Shown here: positions 5,322 through 7,947 of the stretch, piece by piece
Position numbering within the stretch: the stretch's first letter is position 1
Layout of the letters: the number at the start of each line of letters is the position of its first letter
Origin: an uncultured Flavobacteriaceae bacterium
GTDB lineage: Bacteria; Bacteroidota; Bacteroidia; Flavobacteriales; Flavobacteriaceae
DNA length: 7,947 bases
Reading direction: 5' to 3'
Assembly (NCBI GenBank): GCA_945788155.1
Contig: CALZKX010000067.1
Coordinates: 1 to 7,947, forward strand
The notes under the pieces: model-generated
What the model saw: the letters and a program-made list of their open reading frames with translations, nothing else
Told to the model about the DNA's origin: nothing
Databases searched by the model: none
Program-made: the position numbers and the translations under genes

Positions 5322-6080
5322 TTATTTTCGCCAAAACTTCAGTTGTTTTTTTAATTTTCTTTTACGATGAAATTTTTGTTGGTATTCCTGTGTCAATTTC
5401 CACATTAAATTAAACACTTCTTCGTAAGGTTTATCAATGAGTTTAGCATATTCCTCACTCATAATTTTAACCATGGACTTGTGAATGGTCAAACGTTCAA
5501 AATTTTTGATCCTCTCTTCAAACGACAACGGTTTAAATTGCATCCTATTTAAATCCACTAAATAGAATTTATACTCATTACCATCTTTTTTAATAAGCGT
5601 GTTTCCAGGCGAATGGTCTAAAAAGTACACATGATTTTCATGAAGCTTAAACGTAAACTTTGTAAACTCCCTTAAAATATTTTCATGATCGGGATAATCG
5701 AGATTCTTAATTAATTCACGATAGGTTAAATCGCAATTAATATGTTCGCATATATAATAACTTTTACCAAAAAGCAAACCACTTGAAAACTCGTAATAAG
5801 CAATTGGATACGGTGTTCCAATATCAAAATTTATTAATTTTTCGGCATATTCAAAAGAGCGTTGTGCTTTGCTTTTTCTTAAAAATTTATAAGCTATTTT
5901 ATTAAAAATATTAGGAATTTTAAAGGACTTTATATTTACTGTTTTAGTATCTAGTACAAACAGTTTTATGGAATTTCTCACCTCATCACCCAATAACTCC
6001 CCAGAGGTACTGAACGTATCGATAAAAGTATCTATTTTAGCTTGATAAGGTATATACTCCTTTTTAAAGTGCTTAATCAT
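5322..6080 (-). CDS. Kdo/WaaP-family lipopolysaccharide kinase
   Basis: The 252-residue product has the small kinase fold of the Kdo/WaaP/InaA family. The catalytic loop is HENHVYFLDHSPGNTLI (147-163) with the catalytic Asp155 and metal-binding Asn160. The second metal Asp is at 176 in YLVDLNR (173-179). A lysine at 51 or 54 (VNIKSFKIP) and Glu80 in the following helix are candidates for the ATP-holding pair. All residues needed for activity appear present. Such enzymes phosphorylate Kdo or heptose in the LPS inner core on the cytoplasmic face. The very basic C-terminus (FHRKRKLKKQLKFWRK, 237-252) may hold it to acidic membrane lipids. I start at the ATG at 6080; a TTG five codons upstream (6095) overlaps promoter-like sequence and is less likely. 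Head to head with tsaC and tail to tail with the WaaE-like gene, whose core substrate it may share. Confidence 0.86.
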   Translation of the reverse strand: MIKHFKKEYIPYQAKIDTFIDTFSTSGELLGDEVRNSIKLFVLDTKTVNIKSFKIPNIFNKIAYKFLRKSKAQRSFEYAEKLINFDIGTPYPIAYYEFSSGLLFGKSYYICEHINCDLTYRELIKNLDYPDHENILREFTKFTFKLHENHVYFLDHSPGNTLIKKDGNEYKFYLVDLNRMQFKPLSFEERIKNFERLTIHKSMVKIMSEEYAKLIDKPYEEVFNLMWKLTQEYQQKFHRKRKLKKQLKFWRK

Positions 6081-6105
6081 TTGGCAATAATACAAAGTTT
6101 TAAAA

Positions 6106-6140
6106 CAAAGTAGAAAACTAATGTTAACTTTGCCGTCAAA
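6106..6140 (-). promoter_or_regulatory. Possible promoter for the sugar kinase gene
   Basis: On the minus strand TTTG (6140-6137), a 23-base spacer, then CTACTTTG (6113-6106), close to TAnnTTTG. It would give a leader of about 22 bases before the ATG at 6080. A second candidate -7 (AAACTTTG, 6100-6093) lies nearer the gene. Confidence 0.35.
6125..6132 (+). promoter_or_regulatory. -7 element for tsaC
   Basis: TAACTTTG (6125-6132) is an exact TAnnTTTG match and predicts a transcript start near 6136 with a leader of about 26 bases. The -33 region holds only TTTT (6098-6101) after a 23-base spacer. This element lies inside the spacer of the opposing kinase promoter, so the two would compete for polymerase. 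Confidence 0.5.
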
Positions 6141-6161
6141 GTTTTTTTTGATTATTTTTTT

Positions 6162-6725
6162 ATGATTGATGGAGAAGTAAATAAAGCAGTACAGATTTTA
6201 AATAAAGGAGGCATTATATTATACCCAACCGATACCATTTGGGGAATTGGATGCGATGCTACAAATTATGATGCTATAAAACGTATTTACAAGCTTAAAC
6301 AACGAGAAGAGTCTAAATCCATGATTTGTTTGGTGAGTGATTTTAACATGTTAAATCAATATGTTGAAGACGTACCAGAAGTAGCTTACGATATTTTAAA
6401 ATACACCAATAAACCAACCACCATAATTTACGATAAACCCGTACATATTGCTAAAAATATAGTAGCAGAAGATGATACATTAGCCATTAGAATTGTTAAT
6501 CACGATTTTTGCAATCAACTTATAAAAAAGTTTAAAAAACCTATTGTTTCTACTTCAGCAAATATTAGTGACCAACCTTCGCCAAAATCTTATTCAGAAA
6601 TAAGTCCAAGGATTTTAAAAGGTGTGGACTATGTTGTAAATTTGGATCGCGAAAAAAAATCGACCAAAGCCTCGTCAATAATAAAACTAAGTGGTGATGG
6701 AATGGTTAAAATTATTAGAAAATAA
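6162..6725 (+). CDS. tsaC: TsaC/YrdC-type L-threonylcarbamoyladenylate synthase
   Basis: The 187-residue product is a single YrdC domain, the short TsaC form without the C-terminal Sua5 domain of the roughly 350-residue relatives. It makes threonylcarbamoyl-AMP from threonine, bicarbonate and ATP, the first step in forming t6A at position 37 of ANN-decoding tRNAs; TsaB, TsaD and TsaE complete the modification. Motifs seen: GGIILYPTDTIWGIGCDA (16-33), IYKLKQREESKSM (42-54) with the basic substrate-binding residues, LAIRIVNHDF (107-116), and IVSTSANISDQPSP (128-141) with the nucleotide-binding STSAN. The ATG at 6162 is the only sensible start, 29 bases after a TAACTTTG promoter element. The cca gene follows after 52 bases on the same strand without a strong terminator, so the pair forms a probable tRNA-maturation operon. 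Confidence 0.92.
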   Translation: MIDGEVNKAVQILNKGGIILYPTDTIWGIGCDATNYDAIKRIYKLKQREESKSMICLVSDFNMLNQYVEDVPEVAYDILKYTNKPTTIIYDKPVHIAKNIVAEDDTLAIRIVNHDFCNQLIKKFKKPIVSTSANISDQPSPKSYSEISPRILKGVDYVVNLDREKKSTKASSIIKLSGDGMVKIIRK

Positions 6726-6777
6726 AAAGTCAGTGATGGTTCCTTATTTGCATCATTTCTTTACACAGCTTTATTGA

Positions 6778-7947
6778 ATGAATTATAAAGAGGCATTAAA
6801 ACATACTATTTTTAAAGTTATATCAAAATCGGCTAGTGAGTTAGATTTAGAAAGCTACGTCATTGGTGGTTTTGTTAGAGACTATATTTTAAATAGAGGA
6901 ATTCATAAAGACATAGATATTGTTGCCATTGGTAGTGGTATTGAGTTAGCACAACAAGTGTCAAAAAACCTACCTAACGAGCCAAAAGTTCAAATATTTA
7001 AAACCTATGGCACTGCAATGCTCAGGTTTGAAGATTTAGAAATTGAATTTGTTGGTGCCAGGAAAGAATCCTATTCTGAAAATAGCAGAAACCCTGTTGT
7101 GGAAAATGGCACTTTAAAAGACGACCAAAACCGTCGCGATTTCACTATTAACGCTCTTGCTTTCAGTTTAAACAAAGATACCTATGGTGAATTATTGGAT
7201 CCCTTTAATGGTGTTTCCGATCTTAATAATAAAATAATTCGTACACCTTTAAATCCAGACATAACTTATAGTGATGATCCTTTACGGATGCTTCGTGCTA
7301 TACGATTTGCAACACAATTAGGTTTTAAGATTGAAGAAACATCACTTAACGCTATTAAAAAAAATAACGAACGCATTGCTATTATTAGTAAAGAACGTAT
7401 CGTAACCGAATTTCATAAAATATTGGAAAGCAATGAACCTTCATCTGGATTTATTTTGCTAGATAAAACAGGATTACTGGAACTTATTTTACCAGAATTA
7501 ACAGCTTTAAAAGGCATTGATGAAGTTGAAGGGCAACGTCATAAAGATAATTTTTACCACACCTTAGAAGTAGTTGACAATATCGCCAAACATACAGATG
7601 ATGTTTGGTTACGTTGGGCAGCCTTACTTCACGATATTGGAAAAGCACCAACAAAAAAGTTTAGTAAAAAAGTAGGTTGGACCTTTCATGGACATGAATT
7701 CGAAGGCTCAAAAATGGTTTATCACTTATTTAAAAGATTGAAAATGCCATTAAATGACAAAATGAAGTTTGTTCAAAAAATGGTGTTAATGAGTTCTCGT
7801 CCTATCGTGCTGGCACAAGATGGAGTAACCGATTCGGCAGTACGTCGCTTAGTTTTCGATGCTAGCGATTATGTAGATGATTTAATGACACTTTGTGAAG
7901 CAGATATTACCACTAAAAACCCTAAGCGATTTAAAAAGTACCACAAC
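6778..7947 (+). CDS. cca: CCA tRNA nucleotidyltransferase (partial, 3' end outside window)
   Basis: The open frame runs 390 codons to the window edge with no stop; family members of this type are usually about 470-480 residues in flavobacteria, so roughly 80-90 are missing. The enzyme adds or repairs the CCA end of tRNAs. The class II nucleotidyltransferase head is complete: IGGFVRD (29-35), the metal-binding Asp45 and Asp47 in HKDIDIVA, RRDFTINA (119-126), and DDPLRMLRAIRFA (166-178), the neck region that helps choose the base. A C-terminal HD domain follows, with His261 in FYHTLEVVD, LLHDIGK (283-289, His285-Asp286) and HGHEFEG (304-310); HD-bearing forms can have phosphohydrolase activity. 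The start is the ATG at 6778, in frame with the family N-terminus. It is probably transcribed with tsaC. Confidence 0.95.
   Translation, partial: MNYKEALKHTIFKVISKSASELDLESYVIGGFVRDYILNRGIHKDIDIVAIGSGIELAQQVSKNLPNEPKVQIFKTYGTAMLRFEDLEIEFVGARKESYSENSRNPVVENGTLKDDQNRRDFTINALAFSLNKDTYGELLDPFNGVSDLNNKIIRTPLNPDITYSDDPLRMLRAIRFATQLGFKIEETSLNAIKKNNERIAIISKERIVTEFHKILESNEPSSGFILLDKTGLLELILPELTALKGIDEVEGQRHKDNFYHTLEVVDNIAKHTDDVWLRWAALLHDIGKAPTKKFSKKVGWTFHGHEFEGSKMVYHLFKRLKMPLNDKMKFVQKMVLMSSRPIVLAQDGVTDSAVRRLVFDASDYVDDLMTLCEADITTKNPKRFKKYHN

Noticed and set aside
6081..6095. A TTG start five codons upstream for the sugar kinase
   Set aside because: It falls in promoter-like sequence (CTTTG) and the ATG at 6080 gives a normal N-terminus.
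6734..6760. Terminator between tsaC and cca (TGATG/CATCA hairpin)
   Set aside because: A 5-bp stem with a 12-base loop and an interrupted T-run is unlikely to stop transcription, so I treat the two genes as one operon.
1..7947. A novel defence, CRISPR, retron or phage-type system
   Set aside because: No array of repeats, reverse transcriptase, nuclease-toxin pair, integrase or structural phage gene is present; every larger gene belongs to a recognisable housekeeping or glycan family apart from the T9SS cargo domain.

Overview
The window looks like chromosome from a low-GC member of the Flavobacteriaceae (Bacteroidota). Evidence: A/T-rich codon use; almost no Shine-Dalgarno sequences; several close matches to the Bacteroidota promoter (TTG or TTTG, about 21 bp, then TAnnTTTG) placed 10-26 bases before start codons; a secreted protein with a type IX secretion (T9SS) C-terminal sorting domain; and a gene order (def / ruvX / dapD) that I recall from this family. 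The genus cannot be fixed from the sequence.

Left part (1-1876, minus strand). Two housekeeping genes, def (peptide deformylase, cut by the window edge) and ruvX/yqgF, read leftwards. From memory they are usually adjacent in flavobacteria. Here they are separated by about 1.06 kb holding a small T9SS-exported protein of unknown function and a 392-base gene-free stretch with decayed palindromes and one IS-end-like sequence. A strong bidirectional terminator-type hairpin sits directly upstream of the ruvX promoter, and dapD is transcribed divergently on the other side.

Middle part (1876-6080). dapD (lysine and peptidoglycan precursor synthesis) is followed after 9 bases by a Stealth-family sugar-phosphate transferase. 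Then come a GT2 glycosyltransferase with a galactosyltransferase-like C-terminal domain (minus), a WaaE-like GT2 glycosyltransferase (plus) and a Kdo/WaaP-type sugar kinase (minus). These four genes alternate strand one by one. Convergent stops lie 2 and 3 bases apart, and divergent starts lie 54 and 81 bases apart with promoters packed between them. Together they look like a chromosomal set for LPS core or surface polysaccharide assembly and phosphorylation.

Right part (6162-7947, plus strand). A TsaC/YrdC-type threonylcarbamoyl-AMP synthase and a CCA tRNA nucleotidyltransferase (cut by the window end) form a probable tRNA-maturation operon.

I see no CRISPR array, tRNA, rRNA, complete insertion sequence, defence system or clearly new multi-gene system. 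The points most worth a second look are the Stealth gene coupled to dapD with the sugar kinase nearby, the disrupted ruvX-def interval, and the compact alternating-strand architecture with back-to-back promoters.
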